Below are positions 30,955 to 42,000 of a stretch of DNA of 64,000 nt, in pieces. The translations under genes were made by a program, and so were the position numbers. Location of the stretch: NCBI GenBank assembly GCA_017848855.1, contig JAFIHF010000032.1, positions 124,001 to 188,000 of the forward strand. Direction: 5' to 3'. Under the pieces are notes generated by a model. It was not told the DNA's origin. It was given only the letters and a program-made list of their open reading frames with translations, and ran no database searches. The stretch is from Rhodanobacter denitrificans. GTDB taxonomy: Bacteria > Pseudomonadota > Gammaproteobacteria > Xanthomonadales > Rhodanobacteraceae. How positions within the stretch are numbered: the first letter of the stretch is position 1; the number at the start of each line of letters is the position of its first letter.

Positions 30955-32123
30955 TGCCCTGGTACGCCTTGCTGCCATTGGCGGCCGTTGCGTTCGTGCT
31001 GGGCTGGTGGGCGTCCCGCCGCGCCAGCGCGCGGCGTTCCGGCGCGGCGGTGAACGAGCTGTCGTCGGACTACTTCCGCGGCCTGAACTACCTGCTCAAC
31101 GAGGAGCAGGACAAGGCGATCGAGGTGTTCCTGCGCCTGGCCGAGTACAACCGCGACACGGTGGAGACGCACCTCGCGCTGGGCAACCTGTTCCGCCGCC
31201 GCGGCGAGGTGGACCGGGCGATCCGCCTGCACCAGCACCTGGTGTCGCGGCCGAACCTGTCCGAGCCGATGAAGACCGTGGCCCTGCTGGAGCTGGGCGA
31301 GGACTACATGCGCGCGGGCCTGCTCGACCGCGCCGAGGCGCTGTTCGCCGACCTCGTTGCGATGAACGCGCACGCGCCCTCGGCGCTGCGCCACCTGATC
31401 GCGATCTACCAGCACGAGCGCGACTGGAACAAGGCGATCGAGCACGCGCGCCGGCTGGAGGCGATGACCGGCGAGGACGAGGCGCCGATGATCGCGCAGT
31501 TCTATTGCGAGCTGGCCGAACGCTCGCGCCAGCACGGCGCACGGGTCGAGGCACGTGATTACCTGGAACAGGCGTTCCGCTGCCAGCCCGACTGCGTGCG
31601 CGCCTGGATGCTGACCGGGCGGCTGCACGCCGAAGACGGGCAGCATGCCGAAGCGGTGCAGGCCTACGAGGCGGCGATCGGCGCGGACATCGCGTTCGTG
31701 CCCGAGATCCTGCCGCCGCTGCTGAACAGCTATGCCTGCTCGCAGCAGATGGATCGCGCCGAGCGTTTCCTGCGCGAAATGCTGGAGCGCTACCACGGCA
31801 TCTCGCCGGTGCTGGCGTTGACCCGGCTGTACCAGCAGCGCGACGGCCAGCGCGCGGGCGTGGAATTCCTCACCGGGCAATTGCGCCAGCGCCCCTCGGT
31901 GCGCGGCCTGATGGCGCTGATCGACGCCACCATGGACCGGGTCGAGGGCGAGGCGCGCGAGAACTTCCTGATCCTGCGCGACCTCACCAGGAAGCTGCTG
32001 GAAGGGCAGGCGATGTACCGCTGCAGCCGCTGCGGTTTCGGCGCCAAGGCGCACCACTGGCAGTGCCCCAGCTGCAAGAGCTGGAGCACGATCCGGCCCA
32101 TCCACGGCGTCGCCAACGAGTGA
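30951..32123 (+). CDS. lapB: Lipopolysaccharide assembly protein LapB (YciM)
   Basis: 390 residues. An N-terminal membrane helix (MPWYALLPLAAVAFVLGWWA) is followed by an array of TPR helices (SSDYFRGLNYLLNEEQDKAI, ETHLALGNLFRRRGEVDRAI) and a C-terminal rubredoxin-like metal site CSRCGFGAKAHHWQCPSCKS with four Cys. In E. coli LapB regulates LpxC degradation by FtsH and so the LPS level. It is translationally coupled to lapA and, by GTGA overlap, to the next gene. Confidence 0.95.
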   Translation: MMPWYALLPLAAVAFVLGWWASRRASARRSGAAVNELSSDYFRGLNYLLNEEQDKAIEVFLRLAEYNRDTVETHLALGNLFRRRGEVDRAIRLHQHLVSRPNLSEPMKTVALLELGEDYMRAGLLDRAEALFADLVAMNAHAPSALRHLIAIYQHERDWNKAIEHARRLEAMTGEDEAPMIAQFYCELAERSRQHGARVEARDYLEQAFRCQPDCVRAWMLTGRLHAEDGQHAEAVQAYEAAIGADIAFVPEILPPLLNSYACSQQMDRAERFLREMLERYHGISPVLALTRLYQQRDGQRAGVEFLTGQLRQRPSVRGLMALIDATMDRVEGEARENFLILRDLTRKLLEGQAMYRCSRCGFGAKAHHWQCPSCKSWSTIRPIHGVANE

Positions 32124-33151
32124 TCGCCGTGATCCCGGCCATCGGATGGTTGCTGCTGTCCTTCCTCATCGCGTGGCTGTCGGCGCGCGCGGCGATCGCC
32201 TACGCGCACCGCCGCGGCATGCTCGACCGCCCCGGCCAGCGCCGTTCGCACACGATCCCCACGCCGCGCGGCGGCGGCATCGGCATCGTCCTCGCGAGCC
32301 TGCTGTGCCTGCCCGGCGCGCTGCTGGTCGCGCCGGCGCCGTGGCCGCCGCTGCTGGTGGCCGGCCTGCTGGCGGCGCTGCTGCTGGTGGCGCTGGCCGG
32401 CTGGTGGGACGACCACCGCTCGCTGCCGATCCTGCCGCGCTTCGGCGCGCAACTGCTGGCCGTGCTGCTGTTCGGCGCCGCCCTGTGTGCCGGCGGATGC
32501 TCGTGGTGGTGGCTGCCGGTGCTGCTGCTGGCCGGCGCCTGGAGCGTCAACCTGCACAATTTCATGGACGGCATCGACGGCCTGCTGGCCCAGCAGGCGA
32601 TGTTCGTGGGCGCAGGGCTGGCGCTGCTGGCCTGGGGCGCGGGGCAGGGCGCGCTGGCGCTGGCCGCGGCCTGTTTGACCACGGCCAGCCTCGGTTTCTG
32701 GTGCCTCAACCGTTCGCCGGCGCGCATCTTCATGGGCGACGTGGGCAGCGGCAGCGTGGGCCTGCTGATCTTCGCGTTCAGCGCGATGCTGTGGCGGATC
32801 GAGGCGCGCCTGCTGTGGCCGGCGCTGATCCTGTCCTCGGCCTTCGTCGCCGATGCCAGCCTGACCCTGCTGTCGCGCTTCTGCCGCGGCCGCCGCTGGT
32901 ACACTGCGCACCGCGAGCACCTGTACCAGTGGCTGGTCCGGTGCGGCTTCACGCACGCCAGGGGAGGCGCGATCTACATGACATGGAACCTGTTGCTGGC
33001 CGCGCCGCTGGCCTGGTTGGCCTGGAGTCATCCTGGATCGGCCTGGCCGATTACCATGGCGACCTATCTGGCCGCGGCGGCGCTGTGGCTGCTGCTCAAG
33101 CGCCGCTGCCTGCGGCGCCATTCGACCAAGGACCGCCATGTCGCTGCGTAG
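32120..33151 (+). CDS. WecA/MraY-like glycosyl-phosphate transferase (GT4 family)
   Basis: 343-residue polytopic membrane enzyme that moves a sugar-1-phosphate from a UDP-sugar to undecaprenyl phosphate. Motifs are HTIPTPRGGGIGIVLASLL, LAGWWDDHRSLPILPRFGAQ, the Asp motif NLHNFMDGIDGLLAQQAM and IFMGDVGSGSVGLLIFAF; the C-terminal HREHLYQWLV is the basic substrate-binding loop. The start is probably GTG 32120, overlapping the lapB stop; GTG 32129 is an alternative. Next to the WbpM-like gene it probably begins O-antigen or exopolysaccharide synthesis; the sugar is not determined. Confidence 0.9.
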   Translation: MIAVIPAIGWLLLSFLIAWLSARAAIAYAHRRGMLDRPGQRRSHTIPTPRGGGIGIVLASLLCLPGALLVAPAPWPPLLVAGLLAALLLVALAGWWDDHRSLPILPRFGAQLLAVLLFGAALCAGGCSWWWLPVLLLAGAWSVNLHNFMDGIDGLLAQQAMFVGAGLALLAWGAGQGALALAAACLTTASLGFWCLNRSPARIFMGDVGSGSVGLLIFAFSAMLWRIEARLLWPALILSSAFVADASLTLLSRFCRGRRWYTAHREHLYQWLVRCGFTHARGGAIYMTWNLLLAAPLAWLAWSHPGSAWPITMATYLAAAALWLLLKRRCLRRHSTKDRHVAA

Positions 33152-35033
33152 GCTTGTCGGCATCATCCATCCCCGCGTGGCCGTCATGCTGCACGACCTG
33201 GCCATGGCCGCGCTGGCCTGGTGGGTGGCCAAGCTGCTGCGCTACGCGGTGCGGCCGGAAGACGTGGTGCACTTCCGCTGGTTCGAATTCCCGGTGGTGC
33301 TGCTGGCGCAGGGGCTGATCTTCCGCTGGACCGGCCTGTACAAGGGCGTCTGGCGCTTCGCCAGCCTGCCGGACCTGTGGAACATCCTGCGCGCCGTGGT
33401 GCTCGGTTCGGCCGCGGTCTGGCTGCTGCTGTCGATGTTCAACCGGCTGCAGGGCGTGCCGCGCTCGATGCTGCTGCTGTACCCGGTGGTGCTGGCGCTG
33501 GCGCTCGGCTTGCCGCGGCTGACCTACCGCTACTGGAAGGACAGCCGCCGCGGCCTCGCCGGGGAAGTCTCGCTGCGCCGCGTGCTGATCCTGGGCGCGG
33601 ACCGCGCCGGCGAGCTGCTGTCGCGCGAACTGCACCGCGACGGCAGCTATGCGGTGGTGGGCTTCCTCGACGACCGCTCCGCGCTGCGCGGCGCCAGCAT
33701 CAACGGCCACCCCGTGCTGGGCACGTTCGAGCAGTTGCCCGAGATCGCCCGCGAGGCGGCGGTGGAGATGCTGCTGATCGCGCTGCCGAACGCCACGGTG
33801 GCCGAGATGCGCCGGCTGGTGGCGCTGTGCGACGCCAGTGGCCTGCCGTACCGGACCATCCCGCGGCTGGAGGACGTGGTCGCCGGCCGCGCGCAGCTCA
33901 ACGAGATCAAGGAAGTCGCGATCGAGGACCTGCTCGGCCGCGACGCGGTGGAGCTGGACTGGACGGCGATCCGCGAGACGATCGGCGGCCGCCGCGTGCT
34001 GGTCACCGGCGGCGGCGGCTCGATCGGCTCGGAGCTGTGCCGCCAGGTGGCGCGGCTGGGCGCGCAGTCGCTGGTGGTGGTCGACCACAGCGAATACAAC
34101 CTCTACCAGATCGCCCGCGAGCTGCGCGCCAGCTACCCCGACCTGCTGCTCGAAGGCGTGCTGGCCAGCTGCGGCGACCGCGTGCTGATGCGGCGGGTGC
34201 TGGCCGATACGCGGCCGCAGGTGGTGTTCCATGCCGCGGCCTACAAGCACGTGCCGCTGCTGCAGGGGCAGCTGCGCGCGGCGTTCAAGAACAACGTGCT
34301 GGGCACGCGCATCATGGCCGACCTCGCGCGCGAGGCCGGCGTGGAATGCTTCGTGCTGATCTCCACCGACAAGGCGGTCAACCCCACCAGCGTGATGGGC
34401 GCCTGCAAGCGCATCGCCGAGATCTGGTGCCAGAACCTCGACGCGCACGCCGCCACCCGCTACATCACGGTGCGTTTCGGCAACGTGCTCGACTCCGCCG
34501 GTTCGGTGGTGCCGCTGTTCCGCCAGCAGATCCGCGCGGGCGGGCCGGTCACCGTGACCCACCCGGAGATCTCGCGCTACTTCATGACCATCCCCGAGGC
34601 TTGCCAGTTGATCCTGCAGGCGGCCAGCCTCGGCAAGGGCGGCGAGATCTTCGCGCTGGACATGGGCGAGCCGATGAAGATCCGCGACCTCGCCGAGCAG
34701 ATGATCCGGCTCGCCGGCAAGAAGCCCGGCAGCGAGATCCCGATCGTCTACACCGGCCTGCGCGCCGGCGAGAAGCTGTTCGAGGAACTGTTCCATCCGC
34801 TGGAGCAGTACAGCGCCACCACGCACGCGAAGATCTTCCTCGCCCAGCATCGCCAGGTGTCGTGGGAGCTGCTGCAGGCGATGATGCACAAGGCGGCCGA
34901 GATGGTCGCCACCGACAACGACGAGGAGCTGCGGCGCTGCGTGTCCAGCCTGCTGCCCTCGTTCCGCTGGAGCGAGACGGCGCAGCCGGACAACGTGGTC
35001 TCGATCCGCCGCCATGAAACAGGAGAGCAGTGA
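33138..35033 (+). CDS. WbpM/CapD-like nucleoside-diphosphate-sugar 4,6-dehydratase
   Basis: 631 residues. Four N-terminal membrane helices are followed by a first Rossmann domain (RRVLILGADRAGELLSRELH) and the catalytic SDR domain with GGRRVLVTGGGGSIGSELCR (about residue 285). The active site reads STDKAVNPTSVMGACKRIAE, i.e. SMK instead of the usual SYK, as is typical for WbpM. It forms keto-deoxy sugars (for example from UDP-GlcNAc) used in O-antigen. It overlaps the WecA-like gene by 14 bp and is followed by galU without a gap. Confidence 0.93.
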   Translation: MSLRRLVGIIHPRVAVMLHDLAMAALAWWVAKLLRYAVRPEDVVHFRWFEFPVVLLAQGLIFRWTGLYKGVWRFASLPDLWNILRAVVLGSAAVWLLLSMFNRLQGVPRSMLLLYPVVLALALGLPRLTYRYWKDSRRGLAGEVSLRRVLILGADRAGELLSRELHRDGSYAVVGFLDDRSALRGASINGHPVLGTFEQLPEIAREAAVEMLLIALPNATVAEMRRLVALCDASGLPYRTIPRLEDVVAGRAQLNEIKEVAIEDLLGRDAVELDWTAIRETIGGRRVLVTGGGGSIGSELCRQVARLGAQSLVVVDHSEYNLYQIARELRASYPDLLLEGVLASCGDRVLMRRVLADTRPQVVFHAAAYKHVPLLQGQLRAAFKNNVLGTRIMADLAREAGVECFVLISTDKAVNPTSVMGACKRIAEIWCQNLDAHAATRYITVRFGNVLDSAGSVVPLFRQQIRAGGPVTVTHPEISRYFMTIPEACQLILQAASLGKGGEIFALDMGEPMKIRDLAEQMIRLAGKKPGSEIPIVYTGLRAGEKLFEELFHPLEQYSATTHAKIFLAQHRQVSWELLQAMMHKAAEMVATDNDEELRRCVSSLLPSFRWSETAQPDNVVSIRRHETGEQ

Positions 35034-35909
35034 GTGAGCAAGCCGTTGCGCAAGGTGGTGTTCCCGGTGGCCGGCCTCGGCACGCGTTTCCTGCCCGCCA
35101 CCAAGGTGGTCGCCAAGGAGATGCTGCCGGTGCTGGACAAGCCGCTGATCCAGTACGCGGTGGACGAGGCCGTCGACGCCGGCGCCGACACGCTGATCTT
35201 CGTCACCAACCGCTACAAGCACGCCATCGCCGACTACTTCGACAAGGCCTACGAGCTGGAGGCGAAGCTGCACGAGAAGGGCAAGGATGCGCTGCTCGCG
35301 CTGGTGCGCGGCACGCTGCCGCACAACGTGCGCGCGATCTTCGTCACCCAGCCGGAGGCGCTGGGCCTGGGCCACGCGGTGCTGTGTGCCAAGCCGGTGG
35401 TGGGCGACGAACCGTTCGGCGTGATGCTGCCCGACGACCTGATCTGGAACGGCACCGGCAAGGGCGCCTTGCGCCAGATGGCCGAGGTCGGCGAGCGCGA
35501 AGGCGCCGGCGTGATCGCGGTGGAGGAAGTGCCGCACGAGCAGACCGACAAGTACGGCATCGTCGACGCCGCGCCGGTGGACGAGCGCAGCGCGCGCATC
35601 CGCCACATGGTGGAAAAGCCCAAGCCCGCCGACGCACCGTCGAACCTCGCCGTGGTCGGCCGCTACGTGCTGCCCGGGCGCATCTTCGAGCTGCTGGAGC
35701 GCACCACGCCGGGCGCCGGCGGCGAGATCCAGCTCACCGACGCGATCGAGGCGCTGCTCAAGGAACAGGGCAAGGTGCTGGCCTACCGCTTCGAGGGCAC
35801 CCGCTTCGACTGCGGCAACAAGGCCGGCTTGGTGCGCGCCACCATGCACATGGCGCTGCAGGATCCGAGCCTCGCACCCGTGGTGCGCGAGATCGCCGCC
35901 ACGCTGTGA
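35034..35909 (+). CDS. galU: UTP-glucose-1-phosphate uridylyltransferase GalU
   Basis: 291-residue enzyme making UDP-glucose for LPS core and exopolysaccharides. The nucleotide site is VVFPVAGLGTRFLPATKVVA (about residues 8-27), then KEMLPVLDKPLIQYAVDEA, and VTQPEALGLGHAVLCAKPVV in the sugar-binding part. The start is GTG 35034, right after the stop of the preceding gene. It is the last gene of the envelope operon; a hairpin lies 95 bp downstream. Confidence 0.96.
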   Translation: MSKPLRKVVFPVAGLGTRFLPATKVVAKEMLPVLDKPLIQYAVDEAVDAGADTLIFVTNRYKHAIADYFDKAYELEAKLHEKGKDALLALVRGTLPHNVRAIFVTQPEALGLGHAVLCAKPVVGDEPFGVMLPDDLIWNGTGKGALRQMAEVGEREGAGVIAVEEVPHEQTDKYGIVDAAPVDERSARIRHMVEKPKPADAPSNLAVVGRYVLPGRIFELLERTTPGAGGEIQLTDAIEALLKEQGKVLAYRFEGTRFDCGNKAGLVRATMHMALQDPSLAPVVREIAATL

Positions 35910-36003
35910 TGCCATGAACCGACGGCACGGCTCCACCGTGCCAGAATCGTGACCGCGTCCTGCCATGTTCACGATGCAGGATACGCAAGGGGAAAACCCG
36001 TCG

Positions 36004-36034
36004 AACCAGGCCCCGCCTCGCGCGGGGCCTGGTT
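36004..36034 (+). terminator. Hairpin after galU
   Basis: AACCAGGCCCCGC (36004-36016), five-base loop, GCGGGGCCTGGTT (36022-36034). The 13-bp stem is strong but there is no proper T-run, so termination is probable rather than certain. A smaller GGCACGG/CCGTGCC hairpin lies near 35924-35942. Confidence 0.55.
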
Positions 36035-36099
36035 GCACCTGCAGGACCCGGCATCGGCAGGCGCCGATGCCGTGCGATGGATGAGGCGAGGGAAGCACC

Positions 36100-39000
36100 A
36101 TGGATCTGCTGCGGTTCCTGTTCCTGCTGCCGGTGCGCCTGCTGCGCGCCATCGGCCACCTGCTCGGCCTGCTGCTGCGGCCGCTGCTCGGCGAGGTGAG
36201 CTGGGCCGCGCCGGGCTGGATGCTCGCCGTGCGGCGGCGCCCGCTGCGTTCGGCCGGCATCCTGCTTGCCGCCGTGCTGCTGGCCGCCGGCGGCTGGTTC
36301 GGCTGGCACTGGTACAAGAACCGCCCGCGCCCGCCCGAACCGCAGCGCATCAGCTGGAAGGTGGTGGCGCCCGCGGTCACCGACTACAGCAAGCCGCCCA
36401 TCGTGGTGAGCCCGCTGGAGCTGCGGTTCTCCGGCTCCGCCGCGCCGATCGAGCGCGTCGGCAAGGCGGTCGCCGACGGCATCGACCTGCGCCCGGCCAC
36501 CAAGGGCCAGTGGACTTGGGTGGACGACCGCACCCTGCGCTTCACGCCCGCCGCGGACTGGCCGGTGGGCCAGCACTACAAGGTGCGCTTCGACGTGCGC
36601 AAGGCCTTCGCTCCGCAGGCGCGGATGGCCGACGACAGCTTCGGCTTCGACACCGTGCCGTTCACCGCCACGCTGGGCAAGGGCGAGTTCTACCAGGACC
36701 CGCAGGACGCCATCGCCAAGCAGGTGATCGTGCCGGTGGAGTTCGACTATCCCGTCGACAGCGCGCAGTTCGAGCGCCGCGTGGCGCTGGCCCTGGTCGA
36801 CAAGGACGGCAAGCGCGGGCCGGCGCTGAAGTTCAGCGTGACCTACGACGCGCCCCGCCTGCACGCCTGGATCCATTCGCAGCCGCTGGCCTTGCCGCAC
36901 GACGACGGCGCGGTGGCGGTGGAGGTCGACAGCGGCGTGCGCAGCTCGCGCGGCGGCGAGGGCAGCAAGGACGCGCTGAAGACCCGCGTGCGCATCCCCG
37001 GCCTGTACAGCCTCACCGTGGACGAGCTCTCGCCCACCCTGGTCGACAACGACAAGTACGAACCCGAGCAGGTGCTGGTGGCAAACTTCGGCGGCGCGGT
37101 GCGCGGCAGCGACGTGGCCGACGCGATCCATGCCTGGGTGCTGCCCGCGCGGAAGGCCGGCGAACCCGCGGCGGACGACGGCTCGCCCTACGACTGGAAC
37201 GTCGCCGAAGTGGGCGAGGACGTGCTGCGCCAGGCGCAGCCGCTCAAGCTCGACCTGGTGTCCACCGAAAGCGACTATCAGGCGCTGCAGAGCTTCAAGT
37301 ACCACGCCGTGCCGGGGCAGCGCGTGTACGTGCGCATCGGCAAGGGCATCACGTCCTTCGGCGGCTACGTGCTGGGCAAGCCGGTGGCGCAGGTGTTCAC
37401 CGTGCCCGACTATCCGAAGCTCTTGCGCTTCGTGGGCGGCGGCTCGCTGCTCTCGTTGGGCGGCAGCAAGCGCGTCTCGGTGGTGTCGCGCAACATGCCC
37501 GGCATGCAGGTGGAGATCGGCCGCGTGCTGCCCGACCAGCTGCAGCACCTGGTGAGCCTGAACCAGGGCGACTACAGCCACCCGCAACTGCCCTACGACT
37601 TCGACGAGAGCCACATCGTCGAGCGCTACGAGATCAAGCGCGGCTTTCCCGCGGGCGCGCCGGGCCAGGCGCATTACGAGGGCGTGGACCTCGGCCAGTA
37701 CCTGAAGCCGGGCCGGCGCGGCGTGTTCTGGCTGCACCTGTCGGGCTACGATCCGGCGGCCGCGGCGAAGAAAGCCTCCGCCGCCGCGAAGGCGCGCGCG
37801 CTGGCGCGGCAGGGCCTGGCGCCGGCGCCGGGATCATCGACCGGCGCCGCGGCCGACATCGACCACGGCAGCAGCGATGACAGCGGCAGCGGCGAGGGCG
37901 ACGGCAGCGATGCCCCCGGCGACAACCGCCTGATCGTGGTCACCGACCTCGGCATGCTGGTGAAGCGCGTGCTGGACGGCAGCCAGGACGTGTTCGTGCA
38001 GTCCATCAGGAGCGGCCAGCCGGTGGCGGGCGCCAGCGTCTCGGTGCTCGCGGTGAACGGCCAGACGCTGTACACGCAGAGCACCGGCGCGGACGGCGTG
38101 GTGCATTTCCCCAGCCTCAAGGGCCTGGAGCGCGAGAAGAAGCCCGCGCTGTACGTGGTCTCGAAGGGCGAGGATCTCTCCTTCCTGCCGATCGGCGCCT
38201 ACGACCGCCAGCTCGACTTCTCGCGCTTCGACATCGGCGGCGAGGCGAACGCGACGAACGCGGGCCAGCTCGGCGGCTACCTGTTCTCCGACCGCGGCAT
38301 CTACCGCCCCGGCGACACCTTCCACATCGGCCTGATCGTGCGCGCCGCCGACTGGGCGCGCAACGTGGCCGGCATTCCGCTGGAGGCCGACATCGTCGAC
38401 CCGCGCGGCACCACGGTGAAGCAGCTGCCGCTGACGATGGACGCCACCGGCTTCGGCGAGCTCAGCTACACGCCCGCCGAAACCGCGCCCACCGGCACCT
38501 GGGCGGTGAACCTCTACATCATGCGCGGCGGCAAGGCCGACACCCAGATCGGCAGCACCACGGTGCAGGTGAAGGAGTTCCTGCCGGATCAGCTGAAAGT
38601 GGCCGCGAAGTTCTCGCAATCCGTGGCCGAAGGCTGGGTGAAGCCCGACCGGCTGAAGGGCCTCGTCGACGCGCAGAATCTGTTCGGCACGCCGGCCGCC
38701 GAGCGCACGGTGGAAGCCTCGCTCACCCTGCGTCCGGCCTGGCCGGCCTTCCACGGCTGGCCCGACTACCACTTCTACGACATCCGCCGCGCCAAGGAGG
38801 GCTACGAGGAGAACCTCGCCGACGGCAAGACCGACGCGCACGGCCACGCCGAGTTCGACCTCGACCTCAAGAAGTACGCCGACGCCACCTACCAGCTCTA
38901 CTTCCTCGCCAAGGTGCACGAGGCCGACGGCGGGCGCAGCGTGGCCGCCGCCGCGCAGACCCTGGTGTCGGCGAACGACTGGCTGGTGGGCTACAAGTCC

Positions 39001-42000
39001 ACGGACGACCTCGATTACGTGAGCCGCAACGCGGTGCGCAAGGTGCGCCTGGTGGCGATCGGCCCCGATGCGAAATCCATCGCGCTGGATGGCCTGAAAG
39101 CGCAGCTGGTCGAGCGCCGCTACGTCTCGGTGCTCACCAAACAGGGCTCGGGCGTCTACAAGTACGAGTCCAAGCTCAAGGAGATCCCGGTAGACGAGAA
39201 GCCGCTGGCGATCCCCGCCGGCGGCATGGACTACGCGCTCGCCACCGACAAGCCGGGCGACTACGCGCTGCTGATCCTGCGCGGCAGCGACCGCAAGGAG
39301 GTCAACCGGGTGAGCTGGTCGGTGGCCGGCAACGCGAACCTGTCGCGCTCGCTGGAGCGCAACGCCGAGCTGCAGCTCACCCTCGACAAGCACGACTACA
39401 AGCCCGGCGACACCATCCACGTGGCGATCCACGCGCCTTACGCCGGCAGCGGCCTGATCACCATCGAGCGCGACAAGGTCTACGCGCACGCCTGGTTCCA
39501 CGCCGACACCAGCAGCTCGGTGCAGAGCATCACGCTGCCGAAGGACTTCGAGGGCAACGGCTACGTCAACGTGCAGTTCGTGCGCGATCCGTCCTCCGAC
39601 GAGATCTTCATGAGCCCGCTCTCCTACGGCGTGGTGCCGTTCTCGGTGAACCTCGACGCGCGCCGCGATGCGCTCACGGTGGACACGCCCGCGCTGGCGA
39701 AGCCCGGCGACACCGTCACCTTCAGGCTGCACGCCGCGCAGCCGGCGAAGGTGGTGCTGTTCGCGGTGGACGAGGGCATCCTGCAGATGGCGCGCTACAA
39801 GCTGGGCGACCCGCTGCAGTTCTTCTTCAGGAAGAAGATGCTGGAAGTGCGCACCGCGCAGATTCTCGACCTGATCCTGCCCGACTTCGAGAAGCTGATG
39901 TCGCTGGCTGCCGCGCCGGGCGGCGACGCCGACGCGGCGATCAGCCGGCAGCTGAACCCGTTCAAGCGCAAGCGCGACAAGCCGGTGGCGTACTGGTCGG
40001 GCATCGTCGACGTGAACGGCGAGCGGGATTTCAGCTACACCGTGCCCGACTACTTCAACGGCCGGCTGCGGGTGATGGCGGTGGCGGTGTCGGCCGACCG
40101 CATCGGCACGGTCGAGGGCGCCACCACGGTGCGCGGCGACTTCGTGCTCTCGCCGAACGTGCCCACCACGCTCGCGCCCGGCGACGAGGCCGAGGTCAGC
40201 GTGGGCGTGGCGAACAACCTCACCGACATCGGCAGCAAGGCCGTGCCGGTGGCGGTGACGCTGCAGACCGGCCCGCAGCTGCAGGTGCTCGGCCCCGCCA
40301 CGCAGAGCGTGAGCCTCGCCTCGATGCGCGAAGGCGTGCTGCGCTTCCGCATCAAGGCCACGGACACGCTGGGCTCCGGCCATCTCGCCTTCGTCGCCGG
40401 CTACGGCGGCAAGTCGGCGAAGCAGGGCATCGACGTGTCGGTGCGCCCGGCCGCGGCCTACCGCACCCAGGTCGACGTGGGCCGGGTGGCCTCGAACAGC
40501 CAGGCCGAGCTGAAACCGCTGCGCCCGCTGTACGACGCCTACGCCTCGCGCGACGCGGCGATCTCCTCGCTGCCGGTGGTGCTGGCGCAAGGCATCACCA
40601 GCTACCTCGTGAACTACCAGCACTACTGCAGCGAGCAGATCGTCAGCGCGGCGGTGCCGCGGCTGGTGGTGGCGAAGTGGCCGGTGGTGCCGGTGTTCGC
40701 GCACGCGCTGCAGCCGGCCTTCGGCGACAAGACGATAAGCAACGACGCGGCGCTGGCGCAGTTCCTCGACGTGCTGCACGCGCGCCAGAACGGCGCGGGC
40801 GGCTTCGGCCTGTGGTCGGCCACGCCCGATGCCGAGCCCTTCGTCTCCGACTACGCGATGAACTTCCTGATCGAGGCGCGCGAGCGCGGCGTGGCGGTGC
40901 CGCAGGACATGCTGGACGCCGGCAACCAGTACCTGAAACAGCTGGCCGCCGACGACAGCCTGGACACGCTGGACCAGCTGCGCCAGCGCGCCTATGCGGT
41001 GTACCTGCTGACCCGGCAGGGCAACGTCACCACCAACGACCTCGCCGCCGTGCAAAAGCGCCTGCAGGACCTGTATCCGAAGGAGTGGAAAAACGATCTC
41101 GCCGCCGCGTGGCTGGCCGCCTCCTACAAGCTGCTGAAGCAGGATGCCGAGGCGAACCGGCTGCTGGCCGGTCCGCTGAAGCTGCTCACCCGCGCCAAGG
41201 CCGAGGAGGATTTCGGCTACGGCTACTACTACGACCCGCTGACCCGCGATGCCAGCGTGCTGTACCTCGTCGCGAAGCACTTCCCGCTGGAGGCGAAGGC
41301 GCTGCCGCCGCGCGTGTTCGAGAACCTCGCCTGGCCGCTGGCGCACGGCGACTACAACACCTTGTCGTCGGCGATGACGGTGCTGGCGCTGGACGGCTAC
41401 GCGAAGGAAACCGCCGCCAATCTGGACAAGCTCGGCATCGAGGAAGTGCTGGCCAACGGCAGCGTGAAATCCATCGCCCAGCCGCAGGGCGGCATGCTGC
41501 AGGGCGGGACGTGGAGCAGTGCGGCGCAGGCCTTGCGCTTCGTCAACCACGGCGAGCTGCCGGCGTGGCGCATCGCCACCCAGGGCGGCTACGACCGCAG
41601 CGCGCCGGCGGAAGCGATCAGGCATGGCATCGAGATCGTGCGCGACTACACCGACACCCACGGCAAGCCGCTGGGCCAGGTCAGCGTGGGCGAGGAGATC
41701 GACGTGCACCTGAAGATCCGCGCCACCGGCGACGCGGGCGTGGGCAACGTGGCGATCGTGGATCTCCTGCCCGGCGGTTTCGACCCGGTGCTGCAGACGC
41801 CGCCCGCCGCCGCGCCCGCGAGCGAGGACAACGGCGACGCCGACGGCAGCGCCGCCGCGGCTTCCGCGTGGCGCTCGCCGATCGGCCTCTCCAGCTCCAC
41901 CTGGCAACCCGAGTACGCGGACATTCGCGAGGATCGCGTGGTGATCTACGGCACCGCCACCCCGGACGTACGCGAGTTCATCTACCGCATCAAGGCCACC

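Noticed and set aside
35910-36099. Small gene between galU and the alpha-2-macroglobulin gene
   Set aside because: No frame with a start signal; hairpins only.
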